In this document: positions 55,711 through 63,744 of the stretch, piece by piece
Layout: each line of letters begins with the position of its first letter
Position numbering within the stretch: position 1 is the stretch's first letter
Origin: Clostridia bacterium
Lineage (GTDB): Bacteria; Bacillota; Clostridia; Christensenellales; UMGS416
NCBI GenBank assembly: GCA_016938675.1
Contig: JAFGUF010000027.1
Location: forward strand, 203,134 to 267,133
Direction of reading: 5' to 3'
Length of the DNA: 64,000 nucleotides
Program-made: the position numbers and the translations under genes
Notes under the pieces: generated by a model
Databases searched by the model: none
Told to the model about the DNA's origin: nothing
What the model saw: only the letters and a program-made list of their open reading frames with translations

Positions 55711-56831
55711 ATGATTAAAATAAAAGATATAAAAATTGCTAACTTCAGATCTTTTAAAAATACAGAAAATGTTTTGTCTAAAATAAATAAGATTAATGTT
55801 TTGGTTGGTAAAAACAATACAGGTAAAACGAATGTATTAAGAGCTGTATATATGTTTTTCAATCCGTACATATACAATTCGAAAGTCGATCGAAACGCAG
55901 TTAAACAGATTACAGGGGGAGCAACACTAGAACCCAAATTACATTTGACATTTTCAGACAATGAAATAATCAATGACCAGATTAATGAATATACAATAAT
56001 ATGTGATCTTAATGATATTCTAGAGATTTTTTAAAAGAAATCAATAACCAAATCTATAGTTTTACTAATGTTACTCAAAAAAAGGAGGAAGTAGCATATG
56101 CTAGGAGTAAAAATGATTTTGATATAAATAAGTATTCTGTTTTAAACGATTTTGACGATAAGATAAGATATAAAGTTTTAAAAAATTATGGACTATTAGA
56201 TGAAATTGATGATTATCAAAATGTAATAGTTTGTGAAGGAAAAACAGACGCAAATTACCTTAAGGAGATACTTAGAAATGAAAATTTCTATCCACAAATA
56301 AGATACGGGAAATATTCAGATGGCATTGGGGACGTTTCAACTCCCGACTTGAACTATGATTACATGGGAAGAGGAGCTTCTTCAATTTTGCCTATCTTAG
56401 TTTATTTAGAAAAAATAAGTGATATTAAAAGAAAAGTTTTTGTATTGTTAGATGGAGATGATGAGGGTACAAGAGTCTATGGACAGATTAAAGATAGAGA
56501 GTACAGAAATCTAAATATTAAGAAATTTTTGATATCAAATGGTCGAGAGATTGAAGATATGGTTTTTTCTAAAGAAGATTTTACTAGCTCAGTTTTAGAT
56601 ATTGTTAGTGATATTAAATCCAAAGAGGTAGAGTACAGAAAGATTATGAGTTGTGTTGGAGATGATGAATCATTTATTCAACAATCAGAAAAGTTTATTG
56701 ATATTAATAGATTAGATAATGTAAATATAAAGTTTATTAAGCATCAGTTGTCGATTAATCTAGATGATAAATCTTTAAATGATACATGGATTTTGAGTGA
56801 ATTACGCGATTTTTTTGATGAATCTGAGTAA
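55711..56831 (+). pseudogene. Frameshifted, shortened OLD-type ATPase/TOPRIM nuclease gene
   Basis: Two frames encode parts of an OLD-family protein. 55711-56034 gives IKDIKIANFRSFKNTENVL...INVLVGKNNTGKTNVLRAV (Walker A) and stops at TAA in a run of six T bases near 56027-56032. One added T would join it to the frame that runs unbroken to 56831 and encodes the TOPRIM: NVIVCEGKTDANYLKEIL, then KVFVLLDGDDEGTRVYG. Joined, it is only about 373 residues; the ABC signature and Walker B half expected between are not visible, so an internal deletion is likely too. Probably a decayed overcoming-lysogenization-type or Gabija-like defence gene. Confidence 0.78.
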
Positions 56832-56894
56832 ATTATCACTATTATAGTTTGTGAGAAAAAGATAATAGCAATGGAATAATAGTAAAAATATCAA

Positions 56895-56923
56895 TTGATT
56901 AAAATAGTTATATATGGTATAAT
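56895..56923 (+). promoter_or_regulatory. Promoter of the RT-associated RNA
   Basis: TTGATT (56895-56900), 17 bases, TATAAT (56918-56923). Transcription would start near 56930, about 300 bases before the reverse transcriptase start codon. Confidence 0.75.
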
Positions 56924-56929
56924 GTGGTT

Positions 56930-57215
56930 ATGGAAACCATTAGAGTTTCGCCTTGATCTTGTATACGTATAAGGTTAGGGCTGTTCCAAATATGCTATAA
57001 TATAATTAGCCTACTTGGAATACTAGGAGAATTACTTATGCTCATGAAATTTGACATCAAGTTCTCTCTGATCATACCATTTGCTTTGCATTTAAGGTAA
57101 ATGCGTACGAGGTATAACCTGTTTCACGCAGGGAAGGGCGGAAATGCAACATTTAGACCGTCCATATATTGGAATGTTGCTAAGGCTGTGATAATAATTG
57201 TCGCAGCTTTTATCC
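56930..57215 (+). ncRNA. Structured RNA upstream of the reverse transcriptase
   Basis: About 285 bases with no open frame but many stems: TTCCAA (56984-56989)/TTGGAA (57015-57020); GAGAA (57027-57031)/TTCTC (57062-57066); ATACC (57074-57078)/GGTAT (57111-57115) enclosing GCATTT (57088-57093)/AAATGC (57099-57104); GGGCGG-AAATG (57136-57146)/CATTT-CCGTCC (57150-57163); GCAACATT (57146-57153)/AATGTTGC (57173-57180); GCTG-GATAA/TTGTC-CAGC (57185-57207). The last hairpin stands just before the RT ribosome binding site. Its own promoter and position suggest the template or cofactor RNA of the RT, as in retrons and DRT systems. Confidence 0.72.
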
Positions 57216-57233
57216 TATTTAGGAGTATATTAA

Positions 57234-58802
57234 ATGGATAGTACACTTGATGAGAAATTACTTAATGCATTAGCAAAAGAAAATATAATAGATACATTCA
57301 ATAAACTGGTCGAAAGAAAAACAGACTTACTGGATGGTGAAACAAGAATAGCAAAAGGTTACGACAATATCTGCAAAGAGAAGTTTGAAAAAAATATCGA
57401 AACAAATGCTCAGATTATTTGTGAAAAAGCAAAATGCGGGAATTATTTATTTAAGCCTTTTAGAGAAGTAATTATTCCAAAAGCTCCTTATGAAAAGGAT
57501 CAAATACAGGAAGCAATAAAAAATAAAAAAACTCGCACACTTTCAATTTCAACAATACAAGATACAATTTTTCAAGATATTATTTTAAATGTTATATATA
57601 GATTTTCAGAAATAAAATTTATTGATATTGATATGCACAGTTTCGGATACCGGAAGAATAAATCATCGAAAATGGCAGTAAATGAAATCAGAAAGTACTT
57701 ATCTCAAGGATATTATTATATACTTGATGCAGACATTGAAAAATTTTTTGATAAGATTGATCATCGACTTCTCATTCAAAAGTGTATAGATTTTTTTGGT
57801 AAAGAGAATGAATTGATAATAAAATACTTGTACAGATTTATTAACGTTTCCCGCATACCAGATTGCAGATATGAAGGAACGAATAATGGAAGTATTCCAA
57901 TTAAAAGAATGGAAGGAATACCTCAGGGAGGCATTTTATCTGGTTTATTAGCTAATATTTTTTTATATGATTTTGATAAGTATGTTGTAAAAGAAATATT
58001 GCCTAAATATAATATCAAATATATAAGGTATGCAGATGATTTTGTAATTTTATCTAAAAATAAATATATATTGATGGATATATATGATAATGTATACGAG
58101 TATATTAAGAATGAGAATTTAAATATTCACCCATTAGGTAGTAAAAGCAGTATACTAGATCTTTCGTATGAAAGTAAGGATGCGCTTGATTATTTAGGTT
58201 TTGAGATCACTCCTAAATATTTGAGAGTTAAGAAAACAAATAAAGTCAAGTTTTTACATAGAATTGAATCAATCATATCAAAAATAGATGCAAGTAATAC
58301 TAATACATATTTAAAGATTATTTGTAATAACATAAAACCCAAAATTATTGGCTTAGAAGAGCTTTTGAGTGATTTGGATTATAAAAATACGAATAGTGGA
58401 ATTTATTCTTATAATGAAGACTATGTTACAGGTTATTGCCCAGTGTGTAGTAATCTATTACGAAAAAGAAGTTGGATAGGCTACTTTATGATGATTGATG
58501 ATGTGCGTCAATTAAGGGATATTGATACCAAAATCAGGCAAATAATTTACAAAGATTATCACAAGAAAACAGGCGAATATTTGAACAAAAAACAATTACT
58601 AGCTGCAGGATCTCAGCTTTTGTCATTAGAGAAATTATATTATAAATACAAAAAACAAGAAAAGAAAATAAGACAAGGTAAATTCCAGTATTGTAATTGT
58701 AGAAGGTACTTTGATAAGGATTTGAACAGAATAGTTATAGAACCAGTGGTTATGCAAATAAATAAAATTAATGAACGTGAAATGTATACAAGTAATAAGT
58801 AG
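57234..58802 (+). CDS. Reverse transcriptase with C-terminal cysteine-rich extension
   Basis: A 522-residue reverse transcriptase. Fingers/palm motifs: SISTIQDTIFQDIIL, DMHSFGYRKNKSSKMAVNEI, YYYILDADIEKFFDKIDHRLL (RT2/3 Asp), RMEGIPQGGILSGLLANIFLYDFD (RT4), catalytic YADD at about residues 266-269, and DYLGFEI. It resembles group II-like or unknown-group RTs. The ~160-residue C terminus has GYCPVC and YCNC cysteine clusters and a basic helical part; no endonuclease or maturase domain is evident. No intron domain V follows. A structured RNA with its own promoter precedes it, and a small putative membrane protein gene follows. AGGAG supports the ATG. A role in defence is inferred. Confidence 0.85.
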   Translation: MDSTLDEKLLNALAKENIIDTFNKLVERKTDLLDGETRIAKGYDNICKEKFEKNIETNAQIICEKAKCGNYLFKPFREVIIPKAPYEKDQIQEAIKNKKTRTLSISTIQDTIFQDIILNVIYRFSEIKFIDIDMHSFGYRKNKSSKMAVNEIRKYLSQGYYYILDADIEKFFDKIDHRLLIQKCIDFFGKENELIIKYLYRFINVSRIPDCRYEGTNNGSIPIKRMEGIPQGGILSGLLANIFLYDFDKYVVKEILPKYNIKYIRYADDFVILSKNKYILMDIYDNVYEYIKNENLNIHPLGSKSSILDLSYESKDALDYLGFEITPKYLRVKKTNKVKFLHRIESIISKIDASNTNTYLKIICNNIKPKIIGLEELLSDLDYKNTNSGIYSYNEDYVTGYCPVCSNLLRKRSWIGYFMMIDDVRQLRDIDTKIRQIIYKDYHKKTGEYLNKKQLLAAGSQLLSLEKLYYKYKKQEKKIRQGKFQYCNCRRYFDKDLNRIVIEPVVMQINKINEREMYTSNK

Positions 58803-58892
58803 GTACTTAACATTTTTTTTAAAGAAGTGGTTTATGAATACCTATAATTAAAATTATTAGGGGTAAGGATATACCTTAGACGGGAGTAGGAT

Positions 58893-59201
58893 ATGAAAAA
58901 CAATGATGTTGATTCAATAAATCTGCTTTTTTCAATAGGAACAACTGTAGCATTAAGTTCAGCAGCAGCTTTTTCAGGTCATCCTGAATTGCTATATTTA
59001 GTGCCGATTATCAGTGGTGTTGGTAATAGTTTGCCTTTAGTTAAAGATATATTTAATCTTTCAACAAAAAATAAGGATATTTCTGATGATGATTTGACCA
59101 AGCAATTAAATGAATATTTAGTAGAAGCAATACAAGACACAAGAGATAATATTGCTATACCTAATTATAAAAACCATCGGCAACAATCTGACAACAATTA
59201 A
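58893..59201 (+). CDS. Small putative two-helix membrane protein linked to the reverse transcriptase
   Basis: A 102-residue protein of unknown family. Two hydrophobic stretches, about residues 10-25 (LLFSIGTTVALSSAAAFS) and 31-49 (LLYLVPIISGVGNSLPLVK), could span the membrane; the remaining half is polar and acidic with a helical QLNEYLVEAIQDTRDN segment. GGGAGTAGG precedes the ATG. It lies 90 bases after the RT and 95 bases before attR, the last gene of the element. It could be the toxic effector of the RT system, like SLATT or other 2TM effectors, but no homology is claimed. Confidence 0.6.
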   Translation: MKNNDVDSINLLFSIGTTVALSSAAAFSGHPELLYLVPIISGVGNSLPLVKDIFNLSTKNKDISDDDLTKQLNEYLVEAIQDTRDNIAIPNYKNHRQQSDNN

Positions 59202-59296
59202 TCAGGTAGTCAATAAGAAAAGAATAATTTATACAGGACAACGACCACGCTCCATATTTTCTAAGCAAATTTGTTTAGCATTTACTGTTTCGTACC

Positions 59297-59307
59297 GAGT
59301 GGGAGTA
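59297..59307 (+). other. attR core
   Basis: GAGTGGGAGTA repeats the end of guaA and is followed by A, restoring a TAA stop. Flanking GTTTCGT (59287-59293) and ACGAAAC (59312-59318) form an inverted repeat around it. The next bases, AAACCC (59315-59320)/GGGTTT (59340-59345), look like the original guaA terminator stem. The rest of 59346-59591 is A+T-rich with one copy of a 43-bp repeat. Confidence 0.75.
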
Positions 59308-59420
59308 ACAAACGAAACCCGAAAAAGCCTTTATATAGTGGGTTTATAGCACATTTATAAAAGTGCTGATACTATTTAATAAAATTCATAGAATAATCCT
59401 TATTAATTTAAGGATTTTCG

Positions 59421-59463
59421 TATACCATTACAGCTATAAATCCAGCAAGATACGAGTAGTATT
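59421..59463 (+). repeat. 43-bp direct repeat, copy A
   Basis: Begins TATACCATTACAGCTATAAA and ends ACGAGTAGTATT. It matches 60363-60405 at 40 of 43 positions in the same orientation; the pair brackets the zinc-ribbon membrane protein gene. Confidence 0.88.
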
Positions 59464-59591
59464 GATAGATTATAGTTTATATTATCATTATCAAATTCAC
59501 AGTAAAAGAGTATGTTGTCGCTTTCTGGAACCCCCTTTTTTATAAAAGTAGTTGTTTGTTATTAACATGAATATTGATAATTTATTTGATA

Positions 59592-60254
59592 TTATTTAAT
59601 ACTAACATCTGAGACTTGAACTATGTATCCTGATATTTTTGAATCATATTCAATCATTGTATCAAGTTTTGCGGTTGCACCAGGAATAAGAGTGCCTGAC
59701 CAATTTGTCCATTTTGAATCAATTACATCTCCATTATTATCAGTTAGGAAAATATCGATTTGTATATATTTCAATGTTTCGTCTGAATTGTTTTTTACAG
59801 TAGCATCAAAATAATAGTGATTATCGTATAATAACAGACTATCCTCTAAAATATTCACATTATCAATAATGTTATGGTTTGAATCTTCAGTAATTACTAT
59901 CATCCAACTAATCGCTTTATCAGAAGTTCCGTAATACTTATATATTAATTCAACAGCTGCATCATAGCCTTCAGTCAGATATACTCTAGAAATTCTTTCA
60001 TCTTTTGAATGTCTTGAAATAGAAAATATAGTTGATATTATTAATATTATTAATATAATAAACAAGCCAAATATAATAATTTTCTTTGACTTATTAACTT
60101 TTTCGCGTTTATTAATAGTAGCTATAGTAGCAACATTTTCATTACTCAGTATAGTTTCATTTTTATTATGATCAAGCGGATTACCACAATGAGGACAGGT
60201 AATTGCTTTATCAGAGACAGTACCACTGCATTCAGGACATTTTACTAGAGCCAT
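59592..60254 (-). CDS. Zinc-ribbon membrane protein with FxLYD-like domain
   Basis: A 220-residue protein. It begins MALVKCPECSGTVSDKAITCPHCGNPL, a zinc ribbon in the cytosol, followed by a polar linker, one transmembrane helix at about residues 66-88 and an outside domain; the segment DSLLLYDNHYYFDATVKNNSDETLKYIQIDIFLTDNNGDVI resembles FxLYD domains. ATG 60254 is used because the zinc ribbon starts there and AAGGA lies upstream. Such proteins are common in Firmicutes and functionally unknown. It is bracketed by the 43-bp repeats and may be an earlier insertion next to guaA. Confidence 0.8.
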   Translation of the reverse strand: MALVKCPECSGTVSDKAITCPHCGNPLDHNKNETILSNENVATIATINKREKVNKSKKIIIFGLFIILIILIISTIFSISRHSKDERISRVYLTEGYDAAVELIYKYYGTSDKAISWMIVITEDSNHNIIDNVNILEDSLLLYDNHYYFDATVKNNSDETLKYIQIDIFLTDNNGDVIDSKWTNWSGTLIPGATAKLDTMIEYDSKISGYIVQVSDVSIK

Positions 60255-60362
60255 GATTCGACCATCCTTTTTTATTAATAGACATATTATACCATACTTA
60301 AAAAATAGTTGAAAGCAAATGTAATAAATAAAAAACAAAAAACGATTGTGAATATTTCTTTT

Positions 60363-60405
60363 TATACCATTACAGCTATAAATCCATCAAGACACGAGTA
60401 GCATT
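60363..60405 (+). repeat. 43-bp direct repeat, copy B
   Basis: Same orientation as copy A with three substitutions. It lies upstream of the zinc-ribbon gene (minus strand) and before the mutY gene. Confidence 0.88.
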
Positions 60406-60512
60406 TTTCTACAGAAAATTCTCCACTCTCTATAAGTCTTGACTGATTTATTTTTTTGATTGCTTAGTTTACGGTGACAATTTATTATCATCAAGAAAGG
60501 ATTAATGAATTA

Positions 60513-60521
60513 TGCTATAAT
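60513..60521 (+). promoter_or_regulatory. Extended -10 promoter of the mutY-like gene
   Basis: TGCTATAAT at 60513-60521 is an extended -10 element 24 bases before the ATG; no clear -35 box is seen. Confidence 0.5.
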
Positions 60522-60544
60522 AGCCACAGATAGGAAGGATAGTC

Positions 60545-62056
60545 ATGAAAAATTATGAAATCCAAAAGAAAAGTCAAAAGTCTATAGAGGAGTACTGGAG
60601 TGCTTACAAATATAATGTAATGGAGCGAGGCTATCAGTACTATAAAAGTGTATCAAAGAGCCTTAACCAGGGAGATAGCCCTAAGGAAGTTCGTGAAATT
60701 ATTGGGAAGTATCTGCTTTTGGAATCCTCTAAAAAGGCTGTGATTAATACATTCTACCATGTTTGGGGATATATAAAGGATATAGCAACTGCTGAAGAAA
60801 AGGCAAAAATACTAAAAGCCATTGAAGATTATGAAGATGGGCTATACCAGTATGAAATGGTTAAGTCCCTGCTTTTGAAACTTTCACTAAAGTATCAAGT
60901 AGATATTTTAATAGAAAGTCATTATTTTGATGAGCTTTTAATGATTTCGTATGATGAAATGTCGTCAGCTCTTGTGAGATGGTATGATCAAAATCATAGA
61001 AAATTACCTTGGAGAGAAACAACGGATATTTATAAAATCTGGTTATCTGAAATAATGTGTCAACAAACTCAAGTGAATACGGTTATACCTTACTATGAAG
61101 CCTTTCTTAAAAACTGGCCAGATATTTATGCACTTTCTAAAGCGAGTGAAGACCAGGTATTCAAGGCTTGGGAAGGCCTTGGATACTACGGTAGAGCTAG
61201 AAGATTAATGAGCTGTGCCAAAAAAGTGGTAGAGGATTATGGCGGTATATTCCCTGAAGACTATGAATCTATCATCCGGCTGCCTGGTATTGGCGAGTAT
61301 ACTGCGGGTGCTATTTTGAGCATTTCTAAGGGGATGTTGATACCGGCAGTTGATGGAAATGTTATGCGTGTTATATCACGTCTCTATCACCACAGGGATA
61401 ATATAAAAGAACCAAGTAATCGCAGGTACATTGAAAAAAGAGTTGGTGAAATAATCCATCAAAGTTCTAATTTAAAGGATTTTAATATTAGCTATTTCAA
61501 TCAAGGACTTATGGAACTTGGCGCTACTATATGTACACCGCAGAACCCAAACTGTGAGATGTGTCCACTGAATTATGGATGTATCGCAAAGCGTTTGGGA
61601 TTAACTGACCAGTTACCCATAGTTTCAAAAGGAAGCAAGAAAAAGACGGAAATTGTTCAAGCATTGATGGTTATGGCAGAAGGCAAATTCATGTTAATAA
61701 AGGCAAATCAAGAAGGTCTATTAGCTGGACTTTATGGGCTTCCCTATACTATATCAAAGCAGGATAACGATTTTAAGCATATAGAGAAATATTTATATGA
61801 TTGCTTTAATATGGATACGTTTACCACAGAGAAGATTATTATGAATATATATAAGCATGTTTTCACACACAAAGTCTGGCATATTCACTTACACATTCTT
61901 AGAACAAACAAGCGAGTAGAACTGGATTCCCAAGAAACTGTATGGGTTAGTTTTCAAGAGATTGACCAATATCCTATATCTACTGCTTTTAAACGTGTAT
62001 TGAGCAGATATATAATGATGGCCAACGAAGAAAATACCAATCCACTCAAGAATTAA
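60545..62056 (+). CDS. mutY: MutY adenine glycosylase with an N-terminal DUF1722-like domain
   Basis: A 503-residue fusion. Residues ~10-128 resemble DUF1722 (YbgA): INTFYHVWGYIKDIATAEEKAKILKAIEDYEDGLYQYEMVKSLLLKLSLKY....ESHYFDEL. Residues ~137-350 are MutY, removing adenine opposite 8-oxoG: LPWRETTDIYKIWLSEIMCQQTQV, the helix-hairpin-helix LPGIGEYTAGAILSI with its catalytic Asp nearby in VDGNVMRVI, and the 4Fe-4S cluster C-x6-C-x2-C-x5-C (CTPQNPNCEMCPLNYGC). Residues 370-490 are the NUDIX-like 8-oxoG recognition domain. Normal MutY is about 350-380 residues. AGGAAGGA precedes the ATG. Confidence 0.9.
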   Translation: MKNYEIQKKSQKSIEEYWSAYKYNVMERGYQYYKSVSKSLNQGDSPKEVREIIGKYLLLESSKKAVINTFYHVWGYIKDIATAEEKAKILKAIEDYEDGLYQYEMVKSLLLKLSLKYQVDILIESHYFDELLMISYDEMSSALVRWYDQNHRKLPWRETTDIYKIWLSEIMCQQTQVNTVIPYYEAFLKNWPDIYALSKASEDQVFKAWEGLGYYGRARRLMSCAKKVVEDYGGIFPEDYESIIRLPGIGEYTAGAILSISKGMLIPAVDGNVMRVISRLYHHRDNIKEPSNRRYIEKRVGEIIHQSSNLKDFNISYFNQGLMELGATICTPQNPNCEMCPLNYGCIAKRLGLTDQLPIVSKGSKKKTEIVQALMVMAEGKFMLIKANQEGLLAGLYGLPYTISKQDNDFKHIEKYLYDCFNMDTFTTEKIIMNIYKHVFTHKVWHIHLHILRTNKRVELDSQETVWVSFQEIDQYPISTAFKRVLSRYIMMANEENTNPLKN

Positions 62057-62060
62057 AATA

Positions 62061-62092
62061 CACCTCCAAAGCTAAACACAACTTAGGAGGTG
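62061..62092. terminator. Hairpin between convergent genes
   Basis: CACCTCC (62061-62067) / GGAGGTG (62086-62092) with an 18-base loop between mutY and the DEAD-box helicase gene. Possible shared terminator with weak T tracts. Confidence 0.55.
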
Positions 62093-62142
62093 CACTATTA
62101 ATATTATGAATACTAAAATGAAATAATGAGCTGACTAATCAA

Positions 62143-63744
62143 TCAACCCTTTCTTTCCTTTGCAGGCTCAATTGATATCTGCCTTCCGCGTATCATCACA
62201 TTTTTAAACTTAGCCATCACATTTTCTGCCTCGAAATGGGCTATTTCAACAAATGAGAATTTATCATAAATATCCACCTTACCAACATTTTTTCCGCTAA
62301 TGCCGGTTTCACCCACAATACTGCCAAGAATATCACCGGGAACTATTCTGTCCATTTTACCCGCATTGACAAAGAAACGAATCATGCCGGATTCAGCGCC
62401 AGTTCTTCTTGAGTCAATACTGATGATGTTATCCTTTTTAGAGGACACAGTTTTCTGATTTTCAATCTTTGCCTTTATTAAGGCGCAGGCAATGTCTCTT
62501 GCATTGTAGCCATCCTCTTCAAGTGCATCAATAATAGGATAGTACTTATTAAAATCTGCACCATTGAGCTCTTTTTTAATCTTTTCAACAAATTCCTGGG
62601 ACTTCATTTTTATGATATCTTCCTCTTTTGGAATTGGAGCCATCTGAATCTCGCATTTAATGTACTTTTCAATTTCGGACATTCTTTTCTGCTGTTTTTT
62701 GCCGTTGACGAAAGTGACAGCCAGCCCTTTTCTTCCGGCTCTGCCTGTTCTTCCGATTCTATGTACATAATACTCATCATCAATCGGGATATCAAAGTTT
62801 ATAACCAGTTCTATGTCATCAACGTCTATTCCACGTGCGGCTACATCGGTTGCGACCAGCATGTTAACGCTGCCATTGCGGAATGCATTCATAACTCTGT
62901 CCCTGCCGTTTTGGCGCATATCGCCATGAAGAGCAGCGGCTGTTATCCCTGTTTGGTTTAGCTCTTCTACCAGTTCATCCACCATTCTTTTTGTGTTGCA
63001 GAAAATCAAGGATAATTTCGGCTTGTGGTACTCAAAAAGCCTTGTTATGGCGTCCACTCTCTTAATGTTTTTGGTGCTGATAAATTTCTGCTCAATTCCT
63101 GCAACTGTCAGGTTGGTGCCTGTAGCTTTTATTAATTTAGCATTGCTTTGATAGTTCTTTGTTATATGCATTATCTCGCTAGACATTTTCGCGGAGAATA
63201 ATACTGTTGTGCGCTTTTCGGGCACATCCAGTAAAATCGTTTCAATATCCTCCCGGAAACCCATATTCAGCATTTCATCTGCTTCATCCAATACCATTAG
63301 TTTCAATTCACCCAGCTTTAGAGTGCGACGGCGCATGTGATCCATCACTCTTCCGGGAGTGCCGATTACTATCTGTGCGCCTCTTTTAAGCTGCTGGATT
63401 TGCCTGTCTATAGGTGCACCGCCGTAAATCGCGGCAACCTTTACTCTTTGTTTTTCTGCGGCACTTTTTTGTATTTCTGCGGCAGCCTGCACAGCAAGCT
63501 CTCTGGTAGGGCACAGAATCAGCGCTTGAACAGCCGTGCTGTTTTCATTCACTAAATCAACAGCAGGAAGGCCGAAAGCCATTGTTTTCCCGGTGCCTGT
63601 CTGGGAATGGCCTATTACGTCGTGGCCCTCCAGTATAAGTGGTATACAGTCTGCCTGTATTTTTGTCGGTGTCTTAAACCCCATAGCTTCAATAGCCTTA
63701 AGGGTTTCGTTTGATAAGCCAAGCTGGCTAAAATCGTTAATCAT
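62143..63744 (-). CDS. DEAD-box RNA helicase with DbpA-type RNA-binding domain
   Basis: A 533-residue ATP-dependent RNA helicase. Motifs: FKTPTKIQADCIP (Q motif), AxTGxGKT as SQTGTGKTMAFG, PTRELAVQ, TPGRVMDH, VLDEADEML, SAK in place of SAT (motif III reads FSAKM), and HRIGRTGRAGR. The C terminus (about 455-530: MIRFFVNAGKMDRIVPGDILGSIVGETGI...FSFVEIAHFEAENVMAKF...GRQISIEPA) is the DbpA RNA-binding domain that targets 23S rRNA hairpin 92, suggesting a role in large-subunit assembly. GAAAGG precedes the ATG. Regions 63745-64000 upstream contain only A+T-rich promoter sequence. Confidence 0.93.
   Translation of the reverse strand: MINDFSQLGLSNETLKAIEAMGFKTPTKIQADCIPLILEGHDVIGHSQTGTGKTMAFGLPAVDLVNENSTAVQALILCPTRELAVQAAAEIQKSAAEKQRVKVAAIYGGAPIDRQIQQLKRGAQIVIGTPGRVMDHMRRRTLKLGELKLMVLDEADEMLNMGFREDIETILLDVPEKRTTVLFSAKMSSEIMHITKNYQSNAKLIKATGTNLTVAGIEQKFISTKNIKRVDAITRLFEYHKPKLSLIFCNTKRMVDELVEELNQTGITAAALHGDMRQNGRDRVMNAFRNGSVNMLVATDVAARGIDVDDIELVINFDIPIDDEYYVHRIGRTGRAGRKGLAVTFVNGKKQQKRMSEIEKYIKCEIQMAPIPKEEDIIKMKSQEFVEKIKKELNGADFNKYYPIIDALEEDGYNARDIACALIKAKIENQKTVSSKKDNIISIDSRRTGAESGMIRFFVNAGKMDRIVPGDILGSIVGETGISGKNVGKVDIYDKFSFVEIAHFEAENVMAKFKNVMIRGRQISIEPAKERKG

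Larger units (their letters stand above)
42579..59307. mobile_element. Integrative mobilizable element inserted in the 3' end of guaA
   Basis: The element is bounded by an 11-bp direct repeat, GAGTGGGAGTA, at 42579-42589 (inside guaA) and 59297-59307. It carries a tyrosine integrase and Xis-like gene at the left end, MobC-like, RepA-like ATPase and MobV relaxase genes, parA and parB, then a cargo of defence-like genes. No type IV secretion, coupling protein or conjugation ATPase is present, so transfer would need a helper. The cargo is visibly richer in A+T than the flanks. The 3' end of guaA is a known genomic-island site. The short repeat makes the right boundary less certain than the left. 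Confidence 0.82.

Noticed and set aside
56930..58802. Classical retron
   Set aside because: No clear paired a1/a2 ends or long msd stem was found around the RNA, and the RT at 522 residues is longer than usual retron RTs. A divergent type cannot be excluded.
56930..58892. Group II intron
   Set aside because: The RT has a group II-like palm, but no GUGYG-type 5' end, no domain V/VI hairpin after the gene and no interrupted host gene could be found.
59421..60405. Right end of the element at one of the 43-bp repeats
   Set aside because: No copy of this repeat is near guaA, whereas the 11-bp guaA end is repeated at 59297 with a matching stop codon. The repeats are reported separately.
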